A DNA stretch of 64,000 nucleotides, taken from Pegea sp. RAD2-039. Lineage: Eukaryota > Chordata > Thaliacea > Salpida > Salpidae. The stretch is taken from contig JAQGEQ010000307.1 of the NCBI GenBank assembly GCA_034620365.1, positions 1 to 64,000 of the forward strand, written 5' to 3'. Below are positions 46,211 through 58,992 of this stretch, in pieces (the first letter of the stretch is position 1; each line of letters begins with the position of its first letter). Both the position numbers and the translations under genes were made by a program. The notes under the pieces were generated by a model. The model was not told the DNA's origin and did no database searches. It saw nothing but the letters and a program-made list of their open reading frames with translations.

Positions 46211-49200
46211 CATTGTTCTCATTTACTAAGTCTGGTTATAAAAGAATTATTAATAGGATTAACTTAAGTTTAATTGAACAAAAAGTTTTTCTAAGTAACA
46301 AAGGTAACACTAAATTTTACAGTATTTCAATACTATTTTGGTATTTACAAGATCATGAAGTTTTTCTGTTTTTAAAAAATTAATGAAAGCCAAAAAGTCC
46401 TTAAATATAAAAAAAGCAAAAAAAAAAGCAATATATAAGAAAAAACATATAAAAAACCATTAACAAAACTTTTGAACCTAAATATTTGCACTAAATAAAT
46501 GTTTGCTTGCATTTAGCTGCTTCAAACTCAGTCTAATAATTTATAAAGAGATAAAGCTAGATCAATTTGAACTTCTAACAATTAAACTAGATATTTAGCA
46601 ATTATCAGGGGTAAGTTTAACATCCTAACTCGATGTCAAAAAGTAAAAATAAAAAGAAATTTTGTTAGAATGGGAACGCCTAAACTCAAAAGTTTGCTTT
46701 TGTAATTATGAAAAGTGAAATAATAATCAAGAAACGACTAGCCCATTCCGTTAAAGCAAAATATATTCTAGAAATTACGGATAATACACTGGTATAGATG
46801 TCCCTTTAAAAGTTCCGTTGTAAACCAATTTAATGAAAAAGTAAAAACAAACTGTAATTATTAAAAAGATACGATATCTTTATAACGTTTGGATACAAAA
46901 TCAGAATGAATAACTTTTTTGGATTGTAAATACTAAATTAAAAAACTTTTTGTTTATAAAGTATTTCAGTTAAATTAAAAGTTAAATTACGATTTTATAA
47001 AACCCGAAAATTTCTTCAAGAATACAAGTTTTCTTAAAGATGTGAATTACTATATTTTAATTATTTTAACTTAAAAATTGATCAAAAACTAATTAAAAGA
47101 TATATTATTTCAAATGCAGAAAACCTAAAAATGTCTTGATATAGTTTTTTCAGTTACAATATGTGAAAGAAACCAACTTATAACATTATTTCTTTGAATA
47201 TCCAAATTTTGAAAACGTTTATTTCTTCCATTATTATGGAAAACAAACTCAATGTAGAACATATTTTGATATTTTAATTCAAACATTTTGTGTCAAAATT
47301 TATGGTTTATTTTGACTTCTAGTATTAATTAAGAATTTTGAAATGTTTGATACTGGACAAATAAATAGAACTTTATTATTCGGGTCAATATTCTTCTTTA
47401 CTTTTTTGAAAAATGTTATATACCAGAACAATTTTTATTTCATTAATTTTAAATGACTTCAAAGTGTTAGTCATAATTAATTTATATTTTAGTAGAGTAG
47501 ACCATGGTTGGTGAATAGCTTTAATTCTTGTCTGATCAAATTATCTTCTTCTAAAATAATTCTGAAGTAAATAGTCAAAAAAAGAGTTAAACAGCTCTTT
47601 AAAAAGGATTTTAGGTTCAAATTTCAAGATAGTCTTAAAACTAATCCATTTAGAGTTATAAAATCGCCATAATAGTCATATCCTCTATTTCAAACTCGAC
47701 TTAAACAAATGATACAAAACCAGTGACATACGTTTAAGTCAAATTGAATTATCGTTTAAGTTTTAAAAATGAACACTAAGTTTTCTAATTTTGCAGAAAA
47801 ATATTATATTTATGAAGAAAACAAATTTGATTTTGTTAAAGAAGTATCTGAAGATATTAAAGGTTTTGAATTTAGTTTTATTTGTTTATCCTATTATTAA
47901 ATAAATTTCATTATAGATTAGAAGTGTTTAAATAAGTTTTTCTTTCTTATTTTAGATTTGCTGTTTTACTAAGTAAGTTTAAAGTTTTGGTAAATAGATT
48001 AATTATGTAAGGCTTAGTATAAGTCGGTTTTGTTCAATTAATTAATTTATAAAAATATTTTATATAATTTATTTAACATTAAGTAGATTTGATATAATAA
48101 TTTTCTGCATAAATTTGATTTTAATTATTTTAAAATATTTATGATTTTGATTAGAATAAATATTTTTATAGTAAAACTATTTTATTAAGACTTAAATTAA
48201 AATTATTTTTATATATTTAATGGAAAGTTTATTCTTAAACTAATTGATTAAGTTAAATTTATAATTTATTTTCAACTTTTAATGTTTTATATTTTTTAGA
48301 ATATCAAAAACTGAAATATTGTTTATTAAAGTTGGTTATAAATATAAAAAAATACTATAAATATATAATTAAATATACTTAAATATATAACTAGATTTTA
48401 TAACTTTTATAAAATGTAAATTTATAGCATTGGTACTATTCTGGAACTGATTTTTTGAATTTCTATTTATTTTATTTTATTATTTTCTTTTTATTCATAA
48501 AAAATGAGTTGAAAAATACTTAAATAAAGATGGAATTACTTATATTATTAACTTTTCATAATTTTTGACTGACTATTTTTCCTATTCCTATTTATTATTC
48601 AAATATTTATTTTCTTTTTAATAAAACTTATTATTCTAATTTTGTTAAGTTGAGATACATAATTATTTTATCTTTATTATAGCAAAATGTGTTTTACACA
48701 TAAATAAAACCTTAATTGAGATGTTTACAATTTTTTTCGTTATTTCATGATATAAAGATTTATAAAAAATGTTTGTAATTTATTTGTAAGCTTTAATTTA
48801 TTTTATCAAATAATTTGATTTTCTTCTTTAATATTTAGCTTTTATTTATATCAATTTTTAATTGTTTTTTATTAGATTCTAAATGTTTAAAACTATTTCT
48901 GTGAAACTTATCTGATCTTAAAACAACAGATTCTTAGAGATGTTGTTGATACATTTCAAATTGGTATTTTTAAACATTAAAAACTATTTAAACTTTCTGA
49001 GTTAATAAAAAAACATTTCTAGGTTTTACATTTGTTTACCATATGAATTTTTCTTTAAACACTTTTAATTGTATTTTAACATTATATGAAGTACTTCTTC
49101 ATCTACTTATATAAAGCAAATTGAAGAAAGAAAACAAGACAGGCAATCAAGAATTATTCAAATAGTTCTTCATTCACAGAATTTGTATCATGATTTTAAT

Positions 49201-50241
49201 AATTTAAACTTAAGTTAATTATTTATTATCAAAAAACTGCTTACAAAATAAAATATTCTTAATTTTAATCATTTATTTTATCAATTTATGATTTAGCTTA
49301 TCTTGTATTTCATGTTGTTTAAGCATATTATCTGATTTAAAAGTTGAGCAAACTATAGTTTTCTTCACTCTGTTATCTTTGGTTTCTCTATTAATAAATA
49401 TTTTGATTGTCCTTAAACATTTTCACTTATTCAAGTGTTTCATAAGCTTAGATTTGTTTGCTTTAAGAATAATGTTTTTACATTTATTGTTGTTTGTGAA
49501 AAACTTTTGCAAGATTTGGTGGAAATGCTCAGATTTTTAAGGTCACTGAGATAAACAATTTTATTTATTTTAATAAAGGATGGTAAGGATATCCTGGAGC
49601 TTAATCTCAGATAACACTTTGTAGATTTACGTGAACAGTTGCCGTCACCAATTTTACTTTATCTACTGTCGTGTAAACTTCAATTTCATGTTCTTTATAC
49701 TTGAGATTGTAGTTTGCTTCCTATGAAGTTTCTACTTTATATTCTCTGTAAAAGAGATAATTTTGATTTATTTAAAAATAAATATCCTTTTAAGAATTAT
49801 TTTGAATATTTAAAGTTTTAAGAGATTATTTTATACTAATTCTACTAATATATTTTGCTTCAATCTTACAAAATATTTTAAAATTTCGTTTCTTAAATTT
49901 TATGTTTAATATCTGATTATTTCAGTTGTACTCTTAATCCTTAAAAACAATCTTACATGATGTTTATTAGAAAAAAGTATTTTATCTTTTCATAATAAAT
50001 GTTCATTCCAGTGATTTTTATTTTCATTGTTTTTTATCATGACTTTAAAATAATTAATTCTATTTTGAAGTTTGTTTATAGATATTTTTATACATTTTTA
50101 TATTTAGATGTACATTTATCGACTAAAATATAAATTAAACAATTTAAATTTGTTGTATAAGTTTTGATACAAACCTTTCTTTTTCAATTAAGTTAAGCTC
50201 ATTAATATTTCTTTTATAAACAGACTTAGTAATTGATAATA
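46211..50241. other. 4-kb spacer between head-to-head zinc finger genes
   Basis: Very AT-rich. Only the first 60 bp recall the S-block start (CTTAAGTTTAATT at about 46,263). The remainder is not repeated elsewhere in the window. It presumably holds the promoters of both ZF-3 and ZF-4. A small frame at 47,769-47,900 is listed separately. Confidence 0.5.
47769..47900 (+). CDS. Small unrecognised frame (43 aa)
   Basis: ATG to TAA, beginning MNTKFSNFAEKYYIYEENK, with Glu/Lys/Phe-rich codon use that looks more coding-like than the surrounding DNA. It could be an isolated exon or chance. No family match. Confidence 0.15.
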   Translation: MNTKFSNFAEKYYIYEENKFDFVKEVSEDIKGFEFSFICLSYY

Positions 50242-50950
50242 ATGGAAATTTATCAAGTTATTACACCTGATTTGTGGTTAGAAGAGAAGAAATATGCTGT
50301 AGCTGATCAAACTCCTTCAGATAATTTTATTCTTCCCACTACTGAGTTGGAATTTATGAAATACTTTTGTGCTTTCCCTTATCCACCAGAAGATCAACTA
50401 ATTAAACTCTCTGAAAAATCTGGCCTTTCATATAAATTTATTCAGCGTTGGTTTAACATGAAAAGGCTTCAGAATAAAATAAGTTGGAGTCCTTCAGAAA
50501 TAGAATATGCAAAATATCAAATTATACAACATTATGATAAAAAAAGACAAAATAATGGGAATGGTTTATTGACAATAGCTTCACATGATGATAATAACAT
50601 CTCTGATATGCTAATTGAAGAATCTGGTGCTTCTACTAGTCAAGGGGGAGATATAAACACTGTATCTTCATCTGAAACCTTTGTAAGTATTCTTATTTTG
50701 TTGATTTATGTTTACTCTCAAAATGTTAGTTGCTTCTAGATATAACAATAATAATTTGATAGCTGATTTTACTATTATTTTTACTAATCTGTTTTTGATC
50801 TTTTATAAACAAATAATCTAGATTGTATACTTTTACTGGGATTCTTATTTGCCTTATAGGTTTGTAAGACAGAACCAATAGCAAGTCAAATTTATTTTCA
50901 ACCTCAACAACAACAAGATTTCAATTCTTCTAGATTATTGGTTGAAGAAG
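50242..50950 (+). CDS. Homeodomain-like protein exons (ZF-4 region exons 1-2)
   Basis: Exon 1 is 50,242-50,682 (147 codons, donor GTAAGT). Exon 2 is 50,860-50,950 (Gln-rich, donor GTAAAT). Residues about 23-80 fit a homeodomain: helix 1 LEFMKYFCAFPYPPEDQLIK, helix 2 LSEKSGLS, helix 3 FIQRWFNMKRLQNK. At the recognition helix WF-N-M-K-R, position 51, normally Asn, is Met, with Asn at position 50. A Ser/Asp-rich tail follows. If exon 2's donor is not used the frame ends eight codons later (EEGKFQL). The next exon (51,190-51,369) does not match in phase and has a TAA, so joining to the downstream finger gene is unproven. Confidence 0.6.
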
Positions 50951-51189
50951 GTAAATTTCAACTTTAAATGATCTTATGATGTTATAATATTTGATTTTAT
51001 TGTTTGTTTATGTTTTTGGTGTTTGATTTTATAACTAAGTTATTTTAATATAGAAAATTTAATATAATGAACTGAGAAAACCTTGGAACTAATATTGTTG
51101 AAGTGTTAGATAAATCTTTTCTTAAACTAGTTTTTATAATTTTAAACTTTTAATAATCTAATGACTGTTAACATTATTACCTGATCAAG

Positions 51190-51369
51190 AAATTATGATA
51201 CAAGTTTATATTCAACAAAATGTTTAAATTTAAAAAACAAATTTGATTCCAAAGAATCATAAACTGATAGTAAAGATTGTGGTGGATCTGAAAGTTGTTT
51301 CAATCAACCAGAGATTAAAAGAAGAAAGTTGGAAAGTAAAACTGTTCTAAGTACAACTTCTAAACTAAA
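51190..51369 (+). pseudogene. Cysteine exon of ZF-4 (one nonsense codon)
   Basis: Equivalent to the ZF-3 exon at 40,743-40,950. Splice borders are CAAG at 51,189 and GTTATA at 51,370, with length 180. TAA replaces a Lys codon, and one Cys of the CGGCESC cluster is Ser (CGGSESC). Its outgoing phase matches the acidic exon, so it was once a leading exon of the zinc finger gene. Confidence 0.5.
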
Positions 51370-51511
51370 GTTATATTGTTTCTAGTGTTATAAGTAATCA
51401 CAAATAAGAAAATATTTATGACCAACAATAACCAAAGTACATTATAGAAAATGTATTATTATTATATAATACTGATCTGTTTTGATCAGGAATAGCACTA
51501 AGACCCTTAAC

Positions 51512-52840
51512 ATGACGAATAAAACTAGCAACCAGTGGTTTTCAATTGATCTTATTCTTACAGAATCTTCTGAAGCCGATCAAGCAAAACTTCATTTGAA
51601 TAATAAAAGTAACAACCAAAATATATTGGATGATGATTCTGTTGATACAGATTCGGTTGAAGATGTTGTTGAAAGTGATGATTATGAAAATTTGGATGGA
51701 AATGTTCTTGATGATGAAGACCTAAATGACGTTAATGATTGCAATTTTGAAAATGGAAAAAAAGATTACATTGAAAATGCTGTTGATAGTTGTGATTATG
51801 AAGATCAACTGAAGAATGTTCTTGGTGATGGTGAAAAAGATGAAAATGTGGATACTGCAGATGATAATGATAAAATGCTTGAAAATGTTCTTTATAATGA
51901 ACATGAAGATTTAGAAGATGCCCCAAAAGATGAAAACAAAAGTTAGAATATATTTATTTAGTAAAATAATATTAAATTATTTAAGAATTACTTTAATTAA
52001 AAAATCGAAAAAGTTAATTAATCTAATTAGTCTCTAAGACAATCTTATGAATAACTGTATTCATACTACAAGTAACTTTTTCCAGCTAAAATTCCTCAGA
52101 AAGAAATAAAAAAACTAAAAAGGAATCCTGAATTACTCAAAAGAAGTAAATAAAAATTTTTCAATTACGTGCATAAAAATATCTCTTATTAATATTTCTA
52201 CTACTAGAATAATATTAATGTTGTAATTAAACAATTTTTTGCAGCTGATCTTTATCACTGCGAGTTTTGTGAAGACGTTTTTGGTGATAAGAACATTTTT
52301 AAGTTGCATCTTAAAAGAAAACATCCATCTGATAAAAAGTATCCTTGCAATCTCTGTAACTATTCAACTGATTTAAAAAGCAATCTCAAGCAACACCAAT
52401 TGACTCACAATAAATTAAAAGATTTTGTTTGTCGCTTGTGTGGAAAAAGCTTTGGAAGAAAAGGTGATCTCAACCAACATAATGAGGCAGTTCACTTAAA
52501 GGAGACGTATCAATGCGAGCTTTGCGAAAAATTTTTTAGTCATAAAACTAGCAAACAAAGACATATCCGTAATACTCATGAGAAGCAAAAAGCTTATGTT
52601 TGTAGTGAATGTGGAAAGTCATTTAGGCGATCATGCCATCTCACAAGACACAAACGAATCCACACAGGCGAGATGTTATTTCATTGCAAGTTTTGCTCAA
52701 CATCTTTTACAGATTCATCTAATTTGAAGCAACACGAAGTCAGGAACCACACCAGAAACTTCCCATACAACTGCAGTGTTTGTAAAAAAGGGTTTATGTC
52801 TTCTTCTTCTAAAAAAATTCATCTGAGAGCTCACAATTGA
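51512..52840 (+). CDS. ZF-4: acidic seven-finger C2H2 protein, intact (361 aa)
   Basis: Three exons: 51,512-51,941; 52,086-52,145; 52,245-52,840, together 1,086 nt in frame. Start chosen at the first ATG of the acidic exon because the preceding exon is broken. Residues 1-143 are Asp/Glu/Asn-rich with repeated DYE and ENVL units, typical of an activation-like or low-complexity region. A short basic segment (KKLKRNPELLKR) follows. From about residue 168 come seven C2H2 fingers with all ligands: CEFC, CNLC, CRLC, CELC, CSEC, CKFC and CSVC, each with paired histidines; the TGEM linker lies between fingers five and six. Probably a nuclear DNA-binding protein; the target is unknown. Only intact zinc finger copy in the window. 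Confidence 0.8.
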
Positions 52841-53770
52841 TTTCATCAAACTTTCCTTAGCTTGATGTTTTATTTATTTGTTAAAATTATGTTTTTTGTT
52901 GTTTAATTAAAAGTTTCATTCACTCGATTTGTTGTGATGTTAATTTGAATCGTTGAAAAGTTTTTAGTTGAAAGAATTGTAATTAATAAAATCGAAAGAT
53001 CAATAAACAAATAGTTTTAAACAAATAAACAAATTTTTAATTGAATCAATTAGTTACCTGCTAAACTGTCCTTTTAAGAAATTTACTTTTGTCGCAACTT
53101 TCTAGCTCAACAAGATCCTTTTTAATTATATTTATTATTTTCTTGGTAGACATCCAATCTGATGTTATCTTGGATCCCCGATTAAAAATAAATTGAAATT
53201 TTTGTTTAAACATAACAAAAGGTTAATTTTTTAACTTTATTCAAATTGTTTAAGCTAAAAGAGCTGTATATACCCTTAAATATCAGTAGGTGATGTTAAT
53301 TTGTTTGTCTATTGAAATGATGATGACTCTTTATATAAAGCTTATCATCAGGATAGCGGATATCGGGTTAGCCTATAGTAGTTCAATATTAGTTACAGAT
53401 CATCTTGTTTGTTGACTGGATTAAGGATAAAAACGTTTAATTAAAATCTTTTTATCCAAAGTAAAAGTACAAAGCTCTTTTCTTGCTTCGTCAAATCTAT
53501 CTCCTTTGTGGTTCCTATTTCATATCAAACTCACCGCCTCTCTCTCCTTTCATAGAGAATTAATGGATCTTATCTAAAAATTTACAATCCCATCTTCCTT
53601 AACCAAAAAACTCTCTGCGCTCTCTACAAAGAATTGGAATTCTAAGGGCCTGAAGATCTTTTAAAATTTCAAATGTTTCGGATGAGATTTTATTTGATAT
53701 CTTTCACCAAATAACCTCGGAAAAAAGTTCTTCAATAATCTACAGTCGGGTGATTGGTAAAGGAGGAGAA
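52841..53770. other. 3' flank of ZF-4 and unassigned DNA
   Basis: 52,850-53,130 mirrors the ZF-3 3' flank (39,000-39,300) in reverse. 53,590-53,740 resembles 62,515-62,660 (GCCTGAAGAT, then AATAACCTCGGAA), a short shared repeat of unknown nature. Confidence 0.4.
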
Positions 53771-55060
53771 TTTGATTCCTGATCAAAACAGATCAGTATT
53801 ATATGATAATAATATATTATCTATAGTGTACATGGGTTACTGTTGGTGCAAAATATTTTCTTATATGTGATTACTTATAACACTAGAAATATTATAACTT
53901 TAGCTTAGAATTTGTACAGAGGACAGTTTTACTTTCCAACTTTCTTCTTTTAATTTCTGGTTGATAGAAACAGCTTTCATATCTACCCCAATATTCACTA
54001 GCAGTTTTTGATCCTTTGAAATCAAATGTTGTTAAAATCTATACATTTTGTTCAATATAAAATTGTATCAAAATTTCTTTTACTTGAGCAATAAAGTTAA
54101 CAGTCATTAGATTTAAAAGATAAAAATTATAAAAACAAGTTTAAGAACAGGTTTATCAAATACTTCAACAAAATTAGTTCAAAAGTTTGTTCAGTTCATT
54201 ATATTTAACTTTCTACATTAAAATAACTTAGTTGTAAAACCAAACACCAAAAACATAAACAAACAATAAAATCATATATAATAACATCATAAGACCATTT
54301 AAACTTGAAAATCACCTTCTTTAACCAATAATTTATAAGAATTGAAATCTCTTGTTGCTTAGATTGAAGAAAAATTTGATTTTCGTTTGGTTCTGTCTTA
54401 CAAACCTATAAAATAAATAAGAATCCAAGTAAAATCATACAATCTAGATTATGTATTTATCAAAAATTACAAACAAATAAGTAAAAGTAATACTAAAATC
54501 ATCTATCAAACAATTGTTTTTATATGTAAAAACAACTAACATTTTGACAACAAACATATATAAACATAATAAAGTTATTTACAAAGGCTTCAGATAAAGA
54601 TACAGTGCTTAAAACTCCTACTGGACAATTAGAAGCACCAGACATTTTAGATGGCATATCGGATGTTATTATCATCATTTGAAACCACTTTCCTTAAACC
54701 ATCTCCCTTGTTAAATTTTCATCATAATATCTCACAATACTGATACTTTGCATAATCTATTTCTAAAGGACTCCAACTTATTTTATTCTGAAGCCTTTTC
54801 ATGTTAAACCAACGCTGAATGAACTTAAATGAAAGGCCAAATTTTCAGAGATTTTATTTAGTTGATCTTTTAATGGATAAGCAAGTTCACAGAAAACTTT
54901 CTTAAATTCCAACTAAGTAGTGGAAATAATAAAATTATCTGCAGACGTTTCATCAGCTACAGAATAATTATTCTCTTCTAACCAGAAATTAACTGTATTA
55001 ACTCCATAACTTTCAAATATTCTGTATTATTAGGTCAGTTTATATAAAAATTATTAATAT
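53770..55060 (-). pseudogene. ZF-5: 5' exons of homeodomain-like/zinc finger gene only
   Basis: Minus-strand exon 1 (about 55,010-54,590), exon 2 (about 54,415-54,320) and exon 3 (about 54,050-53,890), each close to the ZF-1 copies at 9,960-11,060. Exon 1 keeps the WFNMKRLQNK helix near 54,805 but has a TAG before it, like ZF-1. Acidic and finger exons are absent. The left boundary at about 53,770 cuts through the intron. Confidence 0.65.
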
Positions 55061-57480
55061 TCTCAACTTAAGTTTAATTAAAAAAGAAAGTTTTACTATA
55101 TAATTGATATAAATAAATTATTTAATTTATGTTTTAGTTAGTTAATGTAAATCTAAATATTAAAATATCGAAAAAAGAACCAAAAATGAAATTAATTACG
55201 CTAAAATCATGTTACTAAACAAAGAAGATTAAATCACTGCTAAATCACTGAACTTTTGGTCAAAGCAAAAAAATATTCTAAAGGACAATGCCATCTCAAG
55301 TTTTGTCTTTTACAAAAAATCTGTATAACTAACTCCATTTTTATTGAACACAATAACACAAAGCAAAGTTTCCTGGAGATATAAAAACTATAACCAGTGG
55401 TACAGCTAGATCTCATTTTGGTAAGACCTAGCCTTCTAGGCAAGTATCTAGGCAAAAAACTAAGTATTATGAGCAACCAGATTATGAAAAAAACATAAGT
55501 ATAAACATCTAAATGTAATATATAAATAATCAGAATAAATATTAACACTGTAAATTAACTAATCACAAACACAATATAACAAAATAAGATAGGAAACTGA
55601 AGAAAATATAGTTGTTTGACTTTACTTGTGAAGACAAATTATCAAATGATATCTTTTTAAGATAATAATAATAAAAAAAATGCATATTTAATAGCTAAGT
55701 TATCCTGTTGGAAAAACTCTCAAAAGCAAGATGGTTAACATCTCAATGTAGTCTTGTGATCCATATCTCATCCATCTTGAAAATGTCAAAAATTTTAAAT
55801 AAAGCTTTCAGAAGGTCGCTACCAAAAGCGATACCTTCTTCAATGAGCCTCCATTGATCTGCTATTGTCCTGTCTCCACCAGTGACTATAATCCTTAAAT
55901 ATGTAGAAATGGTATACATTTAACACAACAAAATATAATGCTGAATGGCACTGGTCCAAAGAAATTGAACAATATCACATCTCAACTATCTTAAAAGCTA
56001 TTCAAACCGAATAATTGTGATTACAAAAGCAAATTTATTTCATTCTTTTGTACTTATTTATTATGTTTTGGTTTTAGCTTATTCAAAGATTTAATTTATA
56101 AGTTATTTTTAAACGTAAGATATTCAGTATTGTAAATAGTTTTATTTTAAGTTTAGAATAAATTTTTTTAGCAGAAGTCTGTTGAATTTTTGTAAGAAAA
56201 GAAAGAAAAATATTTTAGCTCTCTCTTTTTTATACTAATTTTACAACTATATGGAAAGCATTCTGTAAAAGGATTTGAAACATTTAATTTTCTACAAAAC
56301 TCTTTTGTTTTGTTTATGGTTTTGGTAAACGGTTAATTAATAACTGTTATGCAGCATAGAAAATAATACTTCAAGGACCGTTTATTCATCTGTTTGTTGT
56401 TCCTGTTTTTCCCATATTTTCAACATTAATCAAAGCTATAGGTTTTTTTTTAAGCTGTGATCCTTAAGACCTTTGCATTATGTTTCTGCAGTCATATTAT
56501 TTCATATTTGCTGTAAGAGTTGTGTATTTTCTCATTTGAATTCATTTAAGAACTAAAAGCTCACACATATCATTTATTTTATATTTTAAAAAATTACTGA
56601 AATCATGCCTTTTTTAGTTGACTTAATTAGCTTATTTTTATGGTAATTGCAGTACGTATGAACAGTAGATTTTTTACCGCATAGGTAAATATGATTGAAA
56701 AATTAGTTTTTGTGGCATGCATTCTTTTATTTCTATCTTCATGGTGACAGTTGAGTTTTTCATCATTGTTTACCAATGTCGTTAGCAGCTGCCTTTTAAG
56801 TTATAATAGAAATCTATGTAAGATTTTACTTAGAAATATCTTCATAATACTATTGAGATTATTAATTTGAAGTCATTAATTTATTTTTTCATATTTTTAA
56901 TTTTTTATTTTCTAATTTTATACTTGATAATTATATTTAATCTAATTCTTGTTCTTTAAATGATAATATTAATCTGTTAAACTTTATTTTGTATAAACTA
57001 ACTTTTGCATTCAATAATATTTATATATAATTTTGTTCTTAAGGAAAATTATGAAAGAAAAGCTTTGTTTAAAAGTACAATATTTGTTTCTAATTGTTAA
57101 TAAAATAGCCACAATACTGTTTTATTAATACTTATGGTAATTACTTTTTTTAATAATTTTATAACTTTATAAAATTTAGATGACATTTTTGTGATGAAAA
57201 TAATTTTGTCATATTTTTTAGTTTCATTAATAATAAAAGTTTATTTTTCAGTACTAATTTTTTTTAGTTACTTTAATAATTTTAAATATTTATAAAAATA
57301 TTTTATCATTTGTGCGGATTTTAATTTTTATTAGTCTATTTCTTAGTATATAATTATTTGACGAAATATATTTTTGTTAAAATTTTTCTACATTATGTTT
57401 TTTTTTTTGGTAATTGCAAAGAGTAAACTTATTCCTTTTTGCAATTAAATTAGACTACATTTTATTGAATTAAATGTAGT
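55060..57480. repeat. Large shared block (S-block), copy d
   Basis: Near-collinear with 11,100-13,540. It includes the open minus-strand frame 55,240-55,548 (102 codons), a broken R3 unit at 55,700-55,930 and the AT-rich lead-in. It ends about 250 bp before where the PROPPIN would start; the gene itself is missing. Confidence 0.65.
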
Positions 57481-58992
57481 TTTTATGGTTATTTTTATTA
57501 TTATTTGTTTAATTTTTTGAAATTAAAGAAAAATCAATTCAGTTGATTGAATAATTTATCTAAATTATTACATTTTATAAATTTCGTGGTTACTTATATC
57601 AACTTTTATAATTTGTTTAAGTAAACATTTTTTTATTTATTAATTTTCTTAAAATTAATTATCGATGAAAATTGATTGAATAATATCGATAATATATTGT
57701 CTTTTATAGTACTTCATAGTTTTTTTTTATTTTTATATATAAATTTTACATCTCTTTCTAAAACTTTTATTTTCTTATATATTTATTTTCTTTTAATATG
57801 ATTTTAAAATCTATCATTAATATATACCATAATAATATTTATGTATAATTCTTTATTTGTTTACAAATTCATGAAAATTCGTTGTTAAAATACCTTTCAC
57901 TAGTTGTTGTATCTATCAAAAAGTTTCGAAAAGGATATTTTAAACTATCATTCCAATTGTGAAGTTAGAATACAATTACACTTAGAATTGTACTTACAAT
58001 TGTTTCTGAAAATATATACTAGTTCAATCAATATTTTTAATATGACGCTTAGTATATATTTAATCAAACCTACTTATTTTGAAAAACTATTATTATTCTT
58101 TGCTAAATATTTCTGAAGATTTAAAAAAAGTTTTTTATCAATAGTTTCCTCTGTTTTGGTTTTTTTATTATATTTTTAGATTTAAATCTAAATCTTCTTT
58201 TTATATAAAATTATATTATATATATTTTTTTTTCTTTCAAATATAATGATTACAATTGATAAAAACTTTTTTATAGTTTATATAGTTTCATTAATATACT
58301 TTTCATTTTTATATTTAATTTTTAAATATTTTATTTTAAATTAATTATATTATAAAGTGTATGCTGAAATCTTGATTAATTATTATGTAAGATAATTATT
58401 TTTTATTATTTGCTTAACATTAGCTGCCTCAAACCAAAAAAATGCTCTATATTCATAAAATGATTTTACCTTTTTAATTTATTTCTTAGTTGTAAGTTTC
58501 AGTTTTGTTATCTGATTTGTATTAGTTTTTATTTTTGATAAAACGCCATTTTATGTTTCTTTTGAAGTTAATATAATACTATTTAAAAGCTTCAATTTCA
58601 ACTGTTATACTACAATTTTATAATTCTGTTTAAAGTTTACATATTGAATCAGTACATTTTTTAAACTACTGTACTAACCATACGTTATTTTATATCTTAA
58701 TATGTTATAAAACTCCTAATTAGTACCTCTTTAATATCTGTTTTATTTATATTTTATACATATTATTTAATTATTATTATTCAACTAATTTAACTATCTA
58801 ATATTATATCCCGATCAACTTTACTATTATTCTTGTTATAACTGATTTATTTTTTTTAAATGTATTTAATATCTTAAGATTTTATTATTTACAGCATATT
58901 TTATATTTTTATTAAAATAGAAACGATATTTAACTGCTGTACTTTATAGGTGAAACTAAGTTAAAGCAAATAACTAGTGAAAAAAATTAATA
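57480..58992. other. AT-rich DNA upstream of the LRR gene
   Basis: 57,490-57,900 is distantly like the 14,490-15,000 KLHL upstream region. A CTTTATAG acceptor-like site at about 58,942-58,949 could end a 5'-UTR intron of the LRR gene. No gene is seen; the 70-codon frame at 57,904-58,116 has random-looking composition. Confidence 0.4.

Noticed and set aside
57904..58116. 70-codon plus frame
   Set aside because: Random composition in AT-rich DNA, no copy elsewhere, no splice or family support.
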